Assembly (NCBI RefSeq): GCF_019399895.1
Contig: NC_091868.1
Location: 854,499 to 918,498, forward strand
Direction of reading: 5' to 3'
Origin: Cardiocondyla obscurior
Taxonomy: Eukaryota; Arthropoda; Insecta; Hymenoptera; Formicidae
DNA: 64,000 nucleotides
Below the pieces are notes generated by a model. The model was not told where the DNA came from. It did no database searches and worked only from the letters and a program-made list of their open reading frames with translations. Positions within the stretch are counted from its first letter, which is position 1. Each line of letters begins with the position of its first letter. Positions 39,901-53,909 of the stretch are shown here, in pieces. The position numbers and the translations under genes are program-made.

Positions 39901-42730
39901 CGAAAAATTTCTACGATCAAAAATTTCACAACGCCACTGAGTTATACGTTTCAGGGAAACGACGTAAGCGATCGTATCTCGTACAGTTGGAGTATATCTG
40001 TGAAAGAAAATGTATGCTCTTGTCTTTTATCTTAATTTATTTTGGGGAATAAAGCTGGCGGGAATAAAGAACGGTGCGAGTTTACGGAAATATCTGAGAA
40101 GGAAGAAATATGTTATACGCTTCTGTACGCAATAAAATAAATTTTTTATTTCGCACAGATCATTTTTTATTTTTTTTTTTATTTTTATTTTATTTTTTAT
40201 TATATGCATATTTATGTCACAAAGACTATTTCGGTACAAATACGCGATCAGCAGGGTGTTAAATACCTTTCTCTACGTGCGGCGCTGAAAATTTGAGTAT
40301 TCAACAGCTTTTGATCTCGAGGAAAAGGCGGTAAAGGATTTCTTAAATAAAAGTTCTAAAGGTTGCGCGACTAGATCGATATTTTCCCGACAGCTTGCCG
40401 ACTATCCAATTACGTTGGAAGAAATCGGAACGAAGTCGTGCCAGCAAAAGGCAAGAATTCTATCAGCTTACATTGTCGCGTGCGATATAACGAAATCCTT
40501 TTCAGGTAGCGAGGCACGTAGAAAGGAGAGAAGACAAGAAAGATTAGATAGATTTTATGGAGATTTTGATAAAAGAACGAAATAACTGTATAAGAACAAT
40601 CCGCGTGAAACATTCTCATCTAGCCAAGGGAGGTAACGATCAGCATTCCACTTGTCAGCTCGGGTCCGCTGTAAGCGCTCCAGGACGTGATACCTTTAAC
40701 GACCGTTCGGTCTCCTGGATTTTTAGCTCGTCCGTTTCCACGTTTACGGTCGAAATTTTTCGAACAGCGATACGTCTCTCCCTTCGTAAACGAAATGCAT
40801 TTCTCGTATGATAGTTGCGCGGTTTATCGCTCGAAATCATGCGTTAAAGTGCCTCGAACGGCAAGGCCGTCTCTCGCGACGTTATTTAACAGATACCGTA
40901 AACGGTGCGAGGCAACGCGCAAGTAATTCATTTCCGTGACGTCGCTCATCCGTCGCGATTCTCGAGCATGATTAATCGCGATCGCGCAAATAGAGCTCCG
41001 CGTCCGACAGCCGAAACGTGCGAGAGCAGGCCTTTAAATAAGTGAGGCTTTATTAGGCCGGAGAGGCGCAAAGATGCATCCCTTCCCGCAATTCGTTCAC
41101 GTTCGCCGTTTCCCGGAAAATAATAGGATCGAATTTCGACCCGAGATAAACGATCGGAATGGTAATCAAATGAGCGGATTTTTCGCGCGCTTGTACCGAG
41201 CGACGACCCAGTTTCCGACAGGGCTCCCTATAAAGTTGTTGAAAAATCTCGTGATTACGTTCACACGAATCCCCCACGTAAGACGGGGATTTCTTTTTCA
41301 GTGAATCCTTCGCGTTTATCGAGGCCGACCAGACTGTCGCACGATTTGACATAGGCCCACCGGTAAATACACGATTACCGCTCTTTAATTATCGCTCCAC
41401 TCGGACCGCCGGAACTTTTCTTATCTCGTTTTTTAAGAACAATTTTTTTTTGCCACTTTCGCGTTGGGGAGGGAAACAGAGCTGAGACGAAGATCTTATT
41501 CCCGGTGGCACAAAAACTTGTACTTTTGCGGCTTATACAGTCGCGAGGACTAAGTAAAAGTTTCGTTTAATCCAATCGAGGATTAGACGTTATCCATCTC
41601 CGACCATGATATCCTCCATGGAGCTGGTTTCCCGGAAACATCTTACGTCATTAGTTAATGAATTAGAACTCTGCTTTTGCGACACGAATAATAATCCTCG
41701 TATAATATATTTAATGTACTGTCCGTCCACTCGCTAATCTTCAGGATGTGACGTTGTCAATTTTGAAAGAGATAGCTTTAAACTTTTTCATAAAATTTTT
41801 CTTAATAATTTAACAGATATTCTGAGCTGTTCTTATTTACTTTAATAGTTAAACAGATTTCTTTTATTCCAGTTCTCTCTGTTTTACTTTTGCAAAGCGT
41901 GCGGCTCTTTAATGTTTGGTTACATAAAAAATGCATTTGTCTTGGCAAGTTTAACAATAATTGAATTTTTTTTTTTTAGATTAGATCATTAAACTTTATG
42001 TTATGACGAAAAAAAAAAAATTCACGTGCAGTTTAAACAGATCGATTTATATGAGAAACATGTTTGCGCGTATCATTGAAATTAATTGCTGTTTACGCGC
42101 GAATATTCTAAACTCGATATACCTCATGAAATTTAATATATTTAAACCGTAATTAATATGTCCGCAATCTTGTGAACAGATTGAAAGTATTCTCGCGTAT
42201 CTCGCGGAGACGATTGATTTTCCACGCGACGCGATGCTGATGGGATCAGCCGTTCTCCGGACGGGAAACGAATTTGAATTACAAATACGGCGACGATAAT
42301 GGAATAAATGTTATTCGGTCGAAAGCCCGATTAATCTGAAAGTTCGAGGACGCGGCGCGGCTGCACCGGATTGTTCGTTGCAAACTCACTTGCCACCTTG
42401 TAAATAGACCTCCCACAATATAACTAAAGTAAACTTCATTGCGCTTGGATTGATATCGATGTCCCATTATGTTATCAGCAAACTGCTTACAAATACAATC
42501 GATTTGGATACATTTTTTAATTGCCATCTTTAATGACCGGGACGTGAAAAAATAACGAGAAAATGCTTTACGCGTAAAACTCTATAAATTTTAATTTATA
42601 TTAATGTAGATAATAAGTTAGCTTGCTTATTTTATAATTTTATGCGTACTTATTTTATAATTTTAAAACAAACGTATACTACTAGCGGGTTGTACAATTC
42701 TATTTAAATTTTGTGGTACAGTTTAATTTT
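30901..42730. other. Non-coding DNA
   Basis: No gene is supported. There are poly-T runs at about 31352-31376 and 37474-37498 and short AT repeats near 33618-33635 and 34285-34297. An 80-codon frame at 37969-38211 was examined and not accepted. Confidence 0.55.
38493..38519 (+). other. G-quadruplex-type motif
   Basis: Five G-runs (3, 3, 5, 4 and 3) have short spacers on the plus strand. Confidence 0.6.
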
Positions 42731-42753
42731 AATATTTAATTAATATGTTTCAG

Positions 42754-43199
42754 GCAAAGACGGCCTTCGCGGCTTTCCATCCGCCGATATCACATCATAC
42801 GAACCGTGGCCGGTTCGTCGGGCGTTCTCGCGAATTCGTTTAAGTAATCGGGCGTGTGATTTGCTACGCGATTTTGATAAACGGGAGTGTCGTAGATTGT
42901 CGTGCGAATCTGTGTTAAATACTTAGTGCTTGCGAATGTAACTTCACCCGGTCGCGTTCGCGTGTTTCTTGTGCGCGGAAGGATGGCTCGTCACGTCCCA
43001 TCTGAGAGGAGGAGCAGGCTCAGGATGGGCATCCTGCATCGGCGGAGCAACTTTTAAGTAAGTATAATTTTTTTAAATAAAATTTATATATTTTTTTTAT
43101 TAATCTCATTAACTGAATAACATGTCTAAATTAATATTTTCTTTTTATGTTACAGTCACCGGCTGAATTCCACAACTCCGCTGAAGCTCATGCAGATTG
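42754..43199 (+). ncRNA. Diverged second copy of the repeat-exon unit (two exons)
   Basis: Block A, 42754-43057, follows ATGTTTCAG and ends at a GTAAGT donor. It resembles exon 3 at 10991-11285 over roughly 230 bp, including GGATGGCTCGTCACGTCCCA and the GGCGGAGCAAC core. Block B, 43156-43199, follows TTATGTTACAG and matches the 44-nt exon 4 at 11402-11445 almost throughout. Its first 29 bases instead match 9832-9860. Similarity continues about 100 bp into the downstream intron. Stop codons occur early in all frames of block A. It could be further exons of one very long transcript, a paralogue, or a copy of a dispersed repeat. Confidence 0.4.
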
Positions 43200-43309
43200 G
43201 TGAGTCGCATCATTTTTTTTACGTAGTAATTAGTCGCTTTCAAAAAATAGCGCAAATGCGAAGCGTGAGCATGGCTTTTTCTAGTATATTATAAAGCTCG
43301 TAATACAAA

Positions 43310-46300
43310 GTTTATAATGCACTCTATTATAATGCGCCTATATATTTCAAACTCCCGTTACGCTTGCGGACCGGCCAGAGCCACGGTAAGAATTTAACCG
43401 GGCTTTCCTTAATTCAAATTCCCAGCCTTCCACGCCGCTTGTCTCGCACTTTGTCGCCAGTTTTATATTTTTTTCCCCCCCGCCTCTCGTCGCGCGGCTA
43501 GAGCGACGCAATATTCACGCGACGTCGTTTCTGCCAAAGTCTAGAAAATATTCAACGAATATAAGTAAGCGTCGCGGCTGAAAATGCGACGTAAGAAGGT
43601 CGGCGACGGAGACGCGAATGGAAACGAGGGCGCAGTTGACATTAAAGCGTAATGCGCTGTAATTTTTATGACTCGCGACATGTATAAACCGCGAATGGAA
43701 AATCTTTTCTGAGCAACGGGACTATCAATCTCGCACGCGATGCACTCAAAGATAGGTACGAAATGAGAATATCTCGGCGAATCTCTGACCAAGGTGATGA
43801 ATTCCCTGCTCGTTTCTCCTCGAAAGTAACGCGTCTATAATTTCGAATGATATTTGCAATGCGCGGAGTCTGCACCGTCTTCCTTCTCGCTGATTTTTCT
43901 TTTCCCCTTTTAACTCATTAATTTTTGACGTAATACCGAGAAAGGGATCGGAAGAACCATTTGTGTTCAAGCCAGGAATACGGGAGTTCGAAGCGTAAGA
44001 TTTATCGCGCTCGGAATTAAACCGAGATTATTTATCCGCTCAAGTTGCACGAGTGCATCGGGCCATTCGGCGCATCGAAACGTGACTCTCCGACACTATT
44101 GACCGTAAGACAGAAACCGTCGTATGTACGCGAAGCAGAACGAACAACTGTTACCGTCGCTCGCGTGGATCAGGAGTCACGGCTCAACCGGCTACTGTCC
44201 GACGTAAACGACTTTTCTTCCATCTGACACAATCCCGACTCGTTCTACTCGGTTGACCACCAATGCGCCTTTTCTGCTGTCGCTTGGACTCTCCTTAGTC
44301 CACTTCCCCGTGCGAGTTGTCCCGTGTTTTTCCGATATTAATACATTACCACTTTATTAAAGCTAAAAACACAGGACGCGTCTGTAAAAAAAAAAACAAA
44401 AACCGTGATACGTCGACGGACACGTAAATGAAATTGTAAATCGCGAAACATATAGCTGAATTTGTCGATTCGCCATGTCGGTTACGGGTAGGAAAAAAAA
44501 GGGTACGCGTTAAAATATTACAAAAAGAGAAAAAAAAAAACATGGTATCGCTGTATTGAACGTAAAGCTGCAATTTATTGCGGTCCACGCCGGGTGATTA
44601 TAAACTGTGAAATATACTCCGTCAAGGTTTAAATTTATCGGGTTTACTTTATTACTACTCTTACACCTTAAACGTCGTTCCCGTTTTTTAATCCGATAGA
44701 GAATAAATTAATGCACGCGGATAAATGTGGAAATGGATCAAGTAATCAAAGAGTGCCAAGTAATTTACGCCCGACGTCACAGTGACGCGTGCGGAAAGGG
44801 TATCGTAAATAAATATCTGCGGAACATTTCGCGCGGGTACCGCAGAGTTAACGCCGAGCGTACCGATTTTCTGCAAGGGAATTCAAAAATAAATTGAAAC
44901 TTTAATGAAAGCTCTGCGCTGTTAACACTGTTCATTTACCGTCGCGGACCGACGCTGTTACGTACTTTTTGCATCTGGGACGTGGATGCAGTCGATATTT
45001 CCCTCCAGAAAACGTCGCGGAGGGGGGGAGGGGGATAAAAAAAAGTCCAGCGAGATGCGATTGTATTTTGCGCGTATTATTATATCGAACGGAATTACGT
45101 CGACGTGAGGAAAGCGTTTGAAGAATTTAAATTTAAAAAGGAGTGGACGGGAAAGGCGGTCGTATGAGATCCGATGCAGGCGTCTGGAATTAATGGCGCA
45201 CCGCCGATTCCCGTTGACGTTTAAGTAGAAGCAGACCGGATGGAAGTGCGCGGCGGTCCAGTTTTAGCCCGCAGCCCTGTGCCGATAAATGCCTCGGCAA
45301 ACTTCATTAAAGTCAGGTCGCCGCCTTTGTGCCGACGGCCACGACCTCGGTCCGTGACGCCAGAGGGGAATATTATTATATTGTTGCCGGACGTTAATTA
45401 GTGAAAATACGAGGCAGTCCTGATAACGTTAAATTTCGTTGCCGGCAACATTCGCCGTTGTTCCGAAGAACTCGACGCTCCCTCTCCCACCCCTCCCCGA
45501 ATTTTACACGTGTTCTTTGATGATTTCGTCGACATTGTTCTCGACGTCATTAGCCGCTAATTAGAAGCTGTAACATCGCGCGAGATTGGTTCGGAGAAAT
45601 ACATAAGCGAGTTTTAATTAGCGCTCGGGTGTGGAAAAATCGATGTATATGGCTTCCGCAGTTTTGCACGCCGGCATTTAAACGCGCCTATCTAATATTC
45701 ATCATCGATGGAACTTCCGTCGAAATAACGAAAGCGAGAGGGGTAAATTTATTATCGTAATTAAGATTAATGCGGTATGTAAATCCGTGATATTTTCCGC
45801 TAATATTATCTTCGTCGGTAGAATTTTTGAAATTGCTTTAAAGCAAACGAGAATCGACAGCATTTGTCCACCCTTGTCAATTTTCACTATTAAATAATTA
45901 TTTTGTTAAATAATAAAATGAAATAAAAATTATATCAAGGTAAAGAGAATCATTAAAGTTTGCGAAAGTGTTCTTTCGCATTAGCATGTACATTATTCAT
46001 GCGTTTAATCGATATGCATTTGGCTAATATTATGATCGTGCAATATAATACATTACACAGTTTGCGGTGTAACATTTTGTGACAATCGGTATGTTATCGC
46101 ACATGAAATCAATAAATCAAACTGTTGGTGCGTCTACCCTCAAAATGCGACGCGAATATTAATTAAAATGTCAATTTACACGTATATTTACATTTAAATA
46201 GAATTGCGTTAATCAAATAGCGCAGCGAATCGTGGGAAATTCATTAAGAAAGTACACGTAGGTGAACTCTCCTAGAACAAAGACCCCTCCCCGTCCGCGA

Positions 46301-49300
46301 AACTTAATGTCACTCGCGCTTTATTTAAATAAAGAAATTTGCGAAATAATTTCGCAATTTTGCAAAAAGCGAAACGTCGCGACGTCGAGTGAATGAGATT
46401 TTAAATTGACGTGCCTCCGCGCGAGAGAAAGAAGAAAAGCGGATGAGGATGAGGCACGAAAGGGTGAGAGAAAGGAGCACCGCGGGGTGTCTCGAGGGGG
46501 GAGGAAGCTGAGGAAGACGGAAAATAAGACGCGACGAGAAGCGCGAATGGAAAGGATCGGGTGGAGTGAATGAGCGAGAATTGAAGGCCGCAGCTTCCAT
46601 TCCAGCTGTGGCCTTCAAGAACCCCAACCCCCGTGTGAAAATCAATGTGAGCCGCTGTGGTCTCGCTACTAACCGTTCTGATAACGTGGCCTTCTCACCC
46701 TCCCGCCCTCGCATCCCGTGCATCTAAAAATACACGTATATCTTCGCGCGTAAGGTGAGACTCTCGCCAGCGGTTCCGGGGTATAGCGGCGGTCGGACGT
46801 TCCCTGAAAGATTTTCGGATGCCGCGAGAACGCGCGCGCGGTGCACCGTCTCCATCTCTCGTCTCAGGGTCCGATTTTTCGAAACGATAAAAAAAAAAAA
46901 AATGTATTTGACGCGGCAAGAAGCGCGAGAATGAGAAAAACCGTGTCGCTACTTGATAAGAATCGCGAGTCGACGTAATAACGCAGCCTGTCTCGTAGGG
47001 TGCTGCCCGAAAGTTTCGTGTGCCCTTTACCGGGCGACGGGTTTTGCGCTCCCCGACGGAATTCAATTTTCACGCCTTGGAAAACCGGACTCTTCTAGCG
47101 TAAGTTTTGAAACGGAAAAGTTCTGACGGAACGTTTAAAAGGCGGTATCTCGCGATGCGCGTGTGACGTTTTTTTCGCGAACGCGCTGTTAATTAGCGGG
47201 GTTCCCTCAAAAGGTGCGAGGTATACGCGTATTAAATATATTTCAGCGACGTTCTAGGCCCCGCGCGAGCTCAAAGCAGAGACGTAATTAACAGTACGAT
47301 TGAGATATATCTATTCCGAAGTTTCGGCGTATCTCGCGTTCGCACGCGGAACAGCATCATATTGGCGGGAGTAACGATAGTGCAAATTGGTCGAATCGTA
47401 CGTTCATTATCTGCCCGACGATTATACGCCGCCGCACTTTGCGGCCCGTGCAGATGCAATTGCGATCTGTCGTACTTGGCTAATACGATCGCATAATTGA
47501 CGGATTGAATGTAGTTATTAATTATCACAGTGCACCGTCACCCTCTCGCGCCGGCAATTAGTTAATTATGACCCCCCTCCTCGTTCTCGTCCTCGTCTTC
47601 CTCTCCCGGCAATTTTACGCATCCGACGCACGTTGAAGTTACTCCCAAATATAAAACGCCCTCGGGCCGACCATATTTTGCAAGCTCGTTACGTACGGTC
47701 CACTTTCGTTTCCTCCTGAATGCCGTGATCCCGGCTCTCGCGCGGTGTAAATTCATTCCGATTATGTCGCGCGAAAAGGTAGTTCGAAATGGTCCACTGT
47801 GCCCCACGCGCTCATTAGCGCGACGTAACTTCTCATCCGAGGTTCTCGCGAATATGCGTCGATTTTCCCGCGTTCACGCAACGCGCGACATTTTTCTTTC
47901 TCTTTTTTTTCTTTTTTTTTCTCTCCTTGTCTCTTGCCGAAGAGGAGAAAGCGGGAAGAGCGGGAGAAGAGCACGTCAAATACCTAGATATTACGCGTCG
48001 CGTAACTTTCATCGAGGCTGCTGACGATGTAATGAAGCGGCCGTTTCGCATAACGTGACTAAAAGGGTAAAAAAAAAAGTCGTGTTAGTCGAATATTTTC
48101 CCGGCGAGCTGGCGGTCGTAGTCGCGAGATATTCCGGGGTGCACGATCAGCATATGTATATGACGGAGAGCTGTTTACTCGCTCGTAAATTCGTCTTGTC
48201 GCGTATTCGTCCCTCACATCCAGCCTACAATAAAACGCTTCCGTCCATCTTTCTAGCGTGAAAAAAAAAAACATGTTACCGGACGTATATAATACGGTCT
48301 CTGCTGCGTAAACGTTTTCATTCAGCTTGTCGAAAATGGACCGAGGAAAAAAGAAAAAGAAAAAAACGGGTCCGGCTGCTCTTATTTGCTTTCTCACCGA
48401 AAGAGTTTTTTTTTTTTTTTTATTGGGTATTTCGGTTACTCGCGCATGAAAATTTCGCGCGAGTTTATGATGTGCACCCGGCCGCGTTTGCTAATTAAGA
48501 GATCGTGGGCTACTGGGAGTTGCGCGCGCGACCCGGAAATAACTCAAAGAAAATTAGCGATAACGCACTGGCCCGCTCGGCGAGATGGAAACGCCGAAAG
48601 CTCACACGTGCCCTCGTATACGTATGCGAGTGTGTTTAACGAGCGTGACTGCACTCTCGACTGCGTTTCGCTGAACAGAAACAACAAATTGATAAAGGAA
48701 CAGCACGACGTACGTTCCGTTCTTTCCTTCGCCGAGCGAGTCTTTATCGATTCCCGCGTGCGTAAAATACGAAACTAGCTAGAGCTCCTCCGGAGTTGCG
48801 GATTTATTATTTGGCAATTATTTAGTAAGGCTCGGCACAAACTCTCCGTGGAGGAACTTAATTTCAAACTTTCGAAAATCTGTTAAGTTACTTCTAACGA
48901 GCGTGCGACGGTCCTCGTCAAGCAACACGAGAAATGCGAAAGACGAATCATTTGAGGAAAGGAAAAAAAAAAAAAAAGGAAGTTATCGTCTATTTTATTC
49001 CGCTTCTCATTCCGCGGAGTTAATCAATTTACCAGACACATTAAGACAGGCAATAATAAATTCTAGCATGCCCTTTAAAAAATATTCCACCGACGTTACG
49101 CGCTCCCGCGCAGGCGATATCATGATTTTCTAACGAGATATCTCGTTGAAACTGCAGGTTCTCCAATCTCGCTTCGCGAAGTGTATTGTCCGGTGAAATT
49201 CTTGACAGAACCCATCGAGAGACACATACCTTTTTTATCGGATTTATCTATCGCGAAAGTATCTTTCATTAAGTATACTTAAACTTCTCGCCTGGCGAGG

Positions 49301-49700
49301 CAATCAAAAGTTAATAGTATCGGAGAAATGAGAGGTGAATGCTTCGTAAAGAGCAAAAGGGCGATATCGATTCTGCCAATTGCCAAGTTGTAATTTGTAT
49401 CGGGGGAATAGGGGCGCGAAACGCATCACTGTTAACCGAGTTTGCTGTTTCGTAGTCTATTTCCGCGATGAAGACCTTGCATCAGCGATTCCAACCGCAT
49501 TACGCCTTTGTTGATGTTCGATCTCGCCCTCAACTTGCTGATTTAGGCAAGTAATCGTATTTAATTCTACGTTTGCCGAAATCGAATAAACCTAGATCAG
49601 ACAGTAGATTCAAATATTTAATGCAATGTCCATTTATTTTATCCCCTCATCGTATTCATAATCTAGGTAAACGTATACGCAAAAAATGTGCGAGGAAAAT
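43310..49700. other. Non-coding DNA
   Basis: No gene is supported. CpG-containing DNA carries short overlapping frames and the hairpin at 46581. Composition shifts to AT-rich towards the right-hand end. Confidence 0.55.
46581..46618. other. 15-bp stem, 8-nt loop hairpin
   Basis: TTGAAGGCCGCAGCT at 46581-46595 pairs with AGCTGTGGCCTTCAA at 46604-46618, with one G-U wobble. The loop is TCCATTCC. It sits in a purine-rich stretch without a gene. Confidence 0.85.
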
Positions 49701-50170
49701 ATTTTAGAAGGCTGACAAATATATTTATGACGAATCGTTGAAGTTTAATTAAAAAAATAATTTCTTAAGGTTTAAAATTTTTTTCGCGTGTATCTTACAT
49801 CTTCATTTAATCCACAAACTGACGCATGTAAATTAAAGAAAAATGCGAAACGCTTCTGTTATTCGTAGCTAAAAAATCTCATTAACGTCAGGTCGTGATG
49901 ATATACGAATGCTACCTGCGCAAAAATAATTTATGAATAATGATAGAAGAATGACATTATAAAAGAACAACGGTACGCTAATTTAATAACGTAATTTCAA
50001 TAATTAATCACTGCAGTGTAGTATTACCATACCTGCTATGGATTTTCGTACTTTCATAAAAAAAAGAGGTATTTTGTACATTCTGTATCGTTTTCGAGGA
50101 ATGCATTTTTTTGCAAACAGCAATGGGAAAGGTGATATGAGAATGAGAAAACACCGGTTTCAGTTTACAT

Positions 50171-50176
50171 TATATA

Positions 50177-50231
<55 letters not shown>
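50171..50231. repeat. (TA)n microsatellite
   Basis: This is a long TA dinucleotide tract with one ACATA interruption near its left end. Confidence 0.95.
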
Positions 50232-50234
<3 letters not shown>

Positions 50235-52320
50235 TAAATTTATACATTCAATTACAGTAATAATAATGTATAAATAACTGCGCAAGAATTGTAAGACGAT
50301 ATAATCTCAGGCGTATAGTAAAAAAATGTTTCTTACATTATATTAGTTATGAAATATTTAACTTTACTATTTACAACGCACCTAAATCAAGGACACTTGT
50401 TTTGGCATATTACCACACGACTTTCATTATCTAGTAACTTTTCACAATGACAAAAGAAACTTGAGAGATAAATCAATTAAGCATGAAGCGTAGCCGACGC
50501 GTACCGATGCAGCTGACCCGCTACATTTTCAAATATTTTTACGGAAAAATGGAAAATACGCGCAAGACAGGTGTCCGAGTATAGATATTCCGAAACTTCT
50601 ACGTGTCACAAGAGGATTCGCGAGAATGATATATATATATATTTTATATCGATTCTTACGTTGAAAAAAAATTGCAGCAATTATTTAAGATTTAAAATTT
50701 TATATTATGTCAAACCGACTACGCAATATCAGATTACATTAACTAACTGATATGTGTAGAAACTTCATTTTCCTCGTGATTCGTGCTATTTCTATTTTTA
50801 GCAGTTTTTATAATATTATTATTAATAATATTATTATAAGTAGGCAATGTGCCGATTTCAAACATGCCATAAATATATGGCATATGAAATTGACACATTT
50901 TCGTTATTACGAGACACATTTAGTTATTAAAAAGTATAAGGTACCACAGTTCTTACTGGTTTCAAATAAGACAGCCTAAACCAAGAGGCACAAAATGTTA
51001 AAGGATACGAAAGACAAAATCGAGAGAACAATACGTCTTCAATTTATCTCTTTCGTGAATCAGGCACAAAGTACATTTTATTCATGCAAGTTTTATTTGT
51101 ATTCGTTATCATACTCAAGGCACTAATATTTATTATAAGATAACAAGAGAGAATATAATATAAAATTATATTAACTCTTATAAGCAGTGGCCAAAGTACT
51201 TTCTTCTACTTTCTCTGCAGTCTTTTTTATTTATGGCTAGTTTTAATCAATCGGTATATAAGTAAAAGTTATATCATATATTCTCTTGCGATTAACGAGC
51301 GATAATGGTTGTGAAAATTTAATATTTAGCGTAATTTAGCTCAACGTTTTGTTCATTTATTTTATCACTATTATTCTGTAAAAAAAAAAGGCAGAAGATA
51401 TATTGATTGATTAAAATCTATAAAAGATTGCAGGAGAAGAAGTTATTCTAGACCTATCAGATTTCGCGCGCTAAGTATAATTTCATAATCGATCGTTCTG
51501 CAAGTAAATTATTCTCCGTTCTCGTGTTAACGATTGGAATATAATTTTTAATTGCTCTTCGAATAATGGATTATCAAAAAATGCTAATACGTAGAGTTTG
51601 GAATCATGGTTAAACAAAACACAGGAATATTGGTATTACAATACAATAGCAATTATGTGCGGAAAACAATCCTACACATATGCGGCCTGTTTTCAATTTT
51701 ACAATGTTACAATGGTAAGATGTTCCTGTAGGCAACGCAAGTTCTGCAACGTTAATAATTAACTGTTAATGTTGCATGAAATCGCGTTTATAATAAAAAG
51801 AAGAGAATATGCATATGTAAAAAAATTTAATACTCATTTATAGCGCTGTGAAGACATCAAGAATAATGATGTACACCTGTATTTTTTTTTTAATTTATAT
51901 TTATCACGATATAATATTAATCATTGAATTTTCAAGAGGAGCGTACTAACTGCTAAGTGTATTTATTACATCATAATTATTTTTCATTTACTTATTATTT
52001 TATTTACAAGTAATATACTTTTGACTCATAGTTAATAATATTTTAAACCACTTGCAATTCAAAGTTTTACAAATTAAGCCTTATAATGAATAATCAATGC
52101 TAGAAGAAAGCAAATTATTATTGATCTGCTATTTTTATATGTAAATTAATTGCGTAAAGAATTTATGAAAACTAGTGCATAAAATAAATAGAAAAAGTTG
52201 CATTTTGTTGTGTATAATAGAAATTAATAATTGTCAGATAGAGCACAGAAAATTTGAAAACATGTTTGCATATTATTTAAAGAATATTATTATTTATACT
52301 TAATGTACTATTATTTTCTT

Positions 52321-52323
52321 TAT

Positions 52324-52358
<35 letters not shown>

Positions 52359-52376
52359 TATATACTTATATATCTT
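52321..52376. repeat. Imperfect (TA)n microsatellite
   Basis: TA repeats interrupted by TGTA, TTAT and CTTA lie in the AT-rich region 3' of ECT2. Confidence 0.9.
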
Positions 52377-53295
52377 ATAAGCATATAATTAACTGTACAG
52401 AAAAAAGCAATATGTTTCTCGTTGTTTAAATCCTTATTTCCAATTTTGACATTGACAAATCTTTCTTTTTTTCCTTGATACAGTCAATTATTTAGAATTA
52501 GGAAAAAGTACAAAGATACAAAAATGTGTATACATGTAAATATTAAATAAAATTTTTAGAATTTGTACGTAATTTCATATTTACGTCACGAATTTTCTAT
52601 TCGTTTGTGCGTTTATCAGTAATAAATTTTGGTCGTATAAAATATTAATAAATTGCATTGTCTCTCCTCGTGATAAACCCAATCAAATCACAGGTCATTG
52701 AAATATAATATTATCTAAGGAAACTTATCAAACTCTTAACAATTGACAATATTTTTATAAGTATAGTGGCTACATTACAATATTGGCACATAGCAAGTAT
52801 GCGTTTGATTATCAGTGTTTAACAATGCTTTCCTTGCCGAATATGAATAATTTTTTACACACACGCCAGACTTTATTCCAAAACTTAATTTTCTTAAAAA
52901 TACGAATATTTTTAAATCTTAAAAATCTACAACATTAGTATCTTTATTAATAAATGTTCAAAGTAAAATAGTTGCATGTAAATTTTGACATAACTCAAAG
53001 ATTAGATATTCTTTGTATAATTTCCACTGAACAATTGCTAATAAATAGAAAAAATAGATAAAAATGAGAGAAATGTTGAAATTACAAATAATTTTAATGT
53101 CAAAAACATAAAAATTATTATTCTTACTAATTGGAGAACGTGTTTTTTTTTATTTTATACTGTAAATAGTTATTAGCATACGTGCTTAATTTATTCTTAA
53201 ATAAAGAAATTTATCTATTTTTTGTATTGAGATTGCGACTGTAATAGGATGTATTAATAAAACATTAATGTTATTTTTTACGAATTATTGATACG

Positions 53296-53301
53296 TTTAT
53301 T
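53296..53301 (-). terminator. Candidate polyadenylation signal for ECT2
   Basis: TTTATT on the plus strand (AATAAA on the minus strand) is the first canonical hexamer after the ECT2 stop codon at 53912-53910. It would give a 3' UTR of roughly 0.63 kb. A second one lies at 53195-53190. In DNA this AT-rich the hexamer is common by chance. Confidence 0.3.
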
Positions 53302-53909
53302 AAATTTTTGCACATGCCTGCAGTGTCTATCGGTATAAGTCTGGCTTTGTTTGTCATTAAAATAACGATTAGAAAAATGGTCTCAGAATCAGTATGATTT
53401 TATCTTCTACAGAATAGTTCAATACGAAGAGCGATATGCATTTATACGAAAGGATGATAATTCTTTAGCGTATCTTATTGGCGAGTTAGAGCGGAAGCTA
53501 AGAAGGCATATACAATAATTACAGTAATATATAAAATAAATAAAAGATGTTAATAATAGTAATATAACAATAACTAGTCATTATTGGCACTAACAACAGT
53601 AATATCATTTTCATAATGATGTAACCAAGGATAAGGCGATATTTAAGAAATTGTACTGAATTCTGTTACAAAAAATAGTAATGATGAAAAATGAAGAAAT
53701 TATAATTATTTAAAAAAAAAAAAAAAAAAAATTGACGGTTAAAAATGTTACAGCACATTTCGAGCCTTTTCCGATATAATAAATGTCTTAATCATTATAA
53801 AAGATATATATTAGTTTAACATACCACAGTGGTTTGTTAAAAATGCATATCTCTTTGTTGAAAATACTAATGACTGTAACAAAAGCACATATGACTTCTT
53901 GCATATTAA

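Larger units (their letters stand above)
49700..53909. other. AT-rich region 3' of ECT2
   Basis: No gene is visible. The stretch contains the probable ECT2 3' UTR at its right-hand end, (TA)n tracts at 50172-50231 and 52321-52376, an A-run near 53711-53731, and only short chance frames. GC content is visibly lower than in the DNA to the left. Confidence 0.6.
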
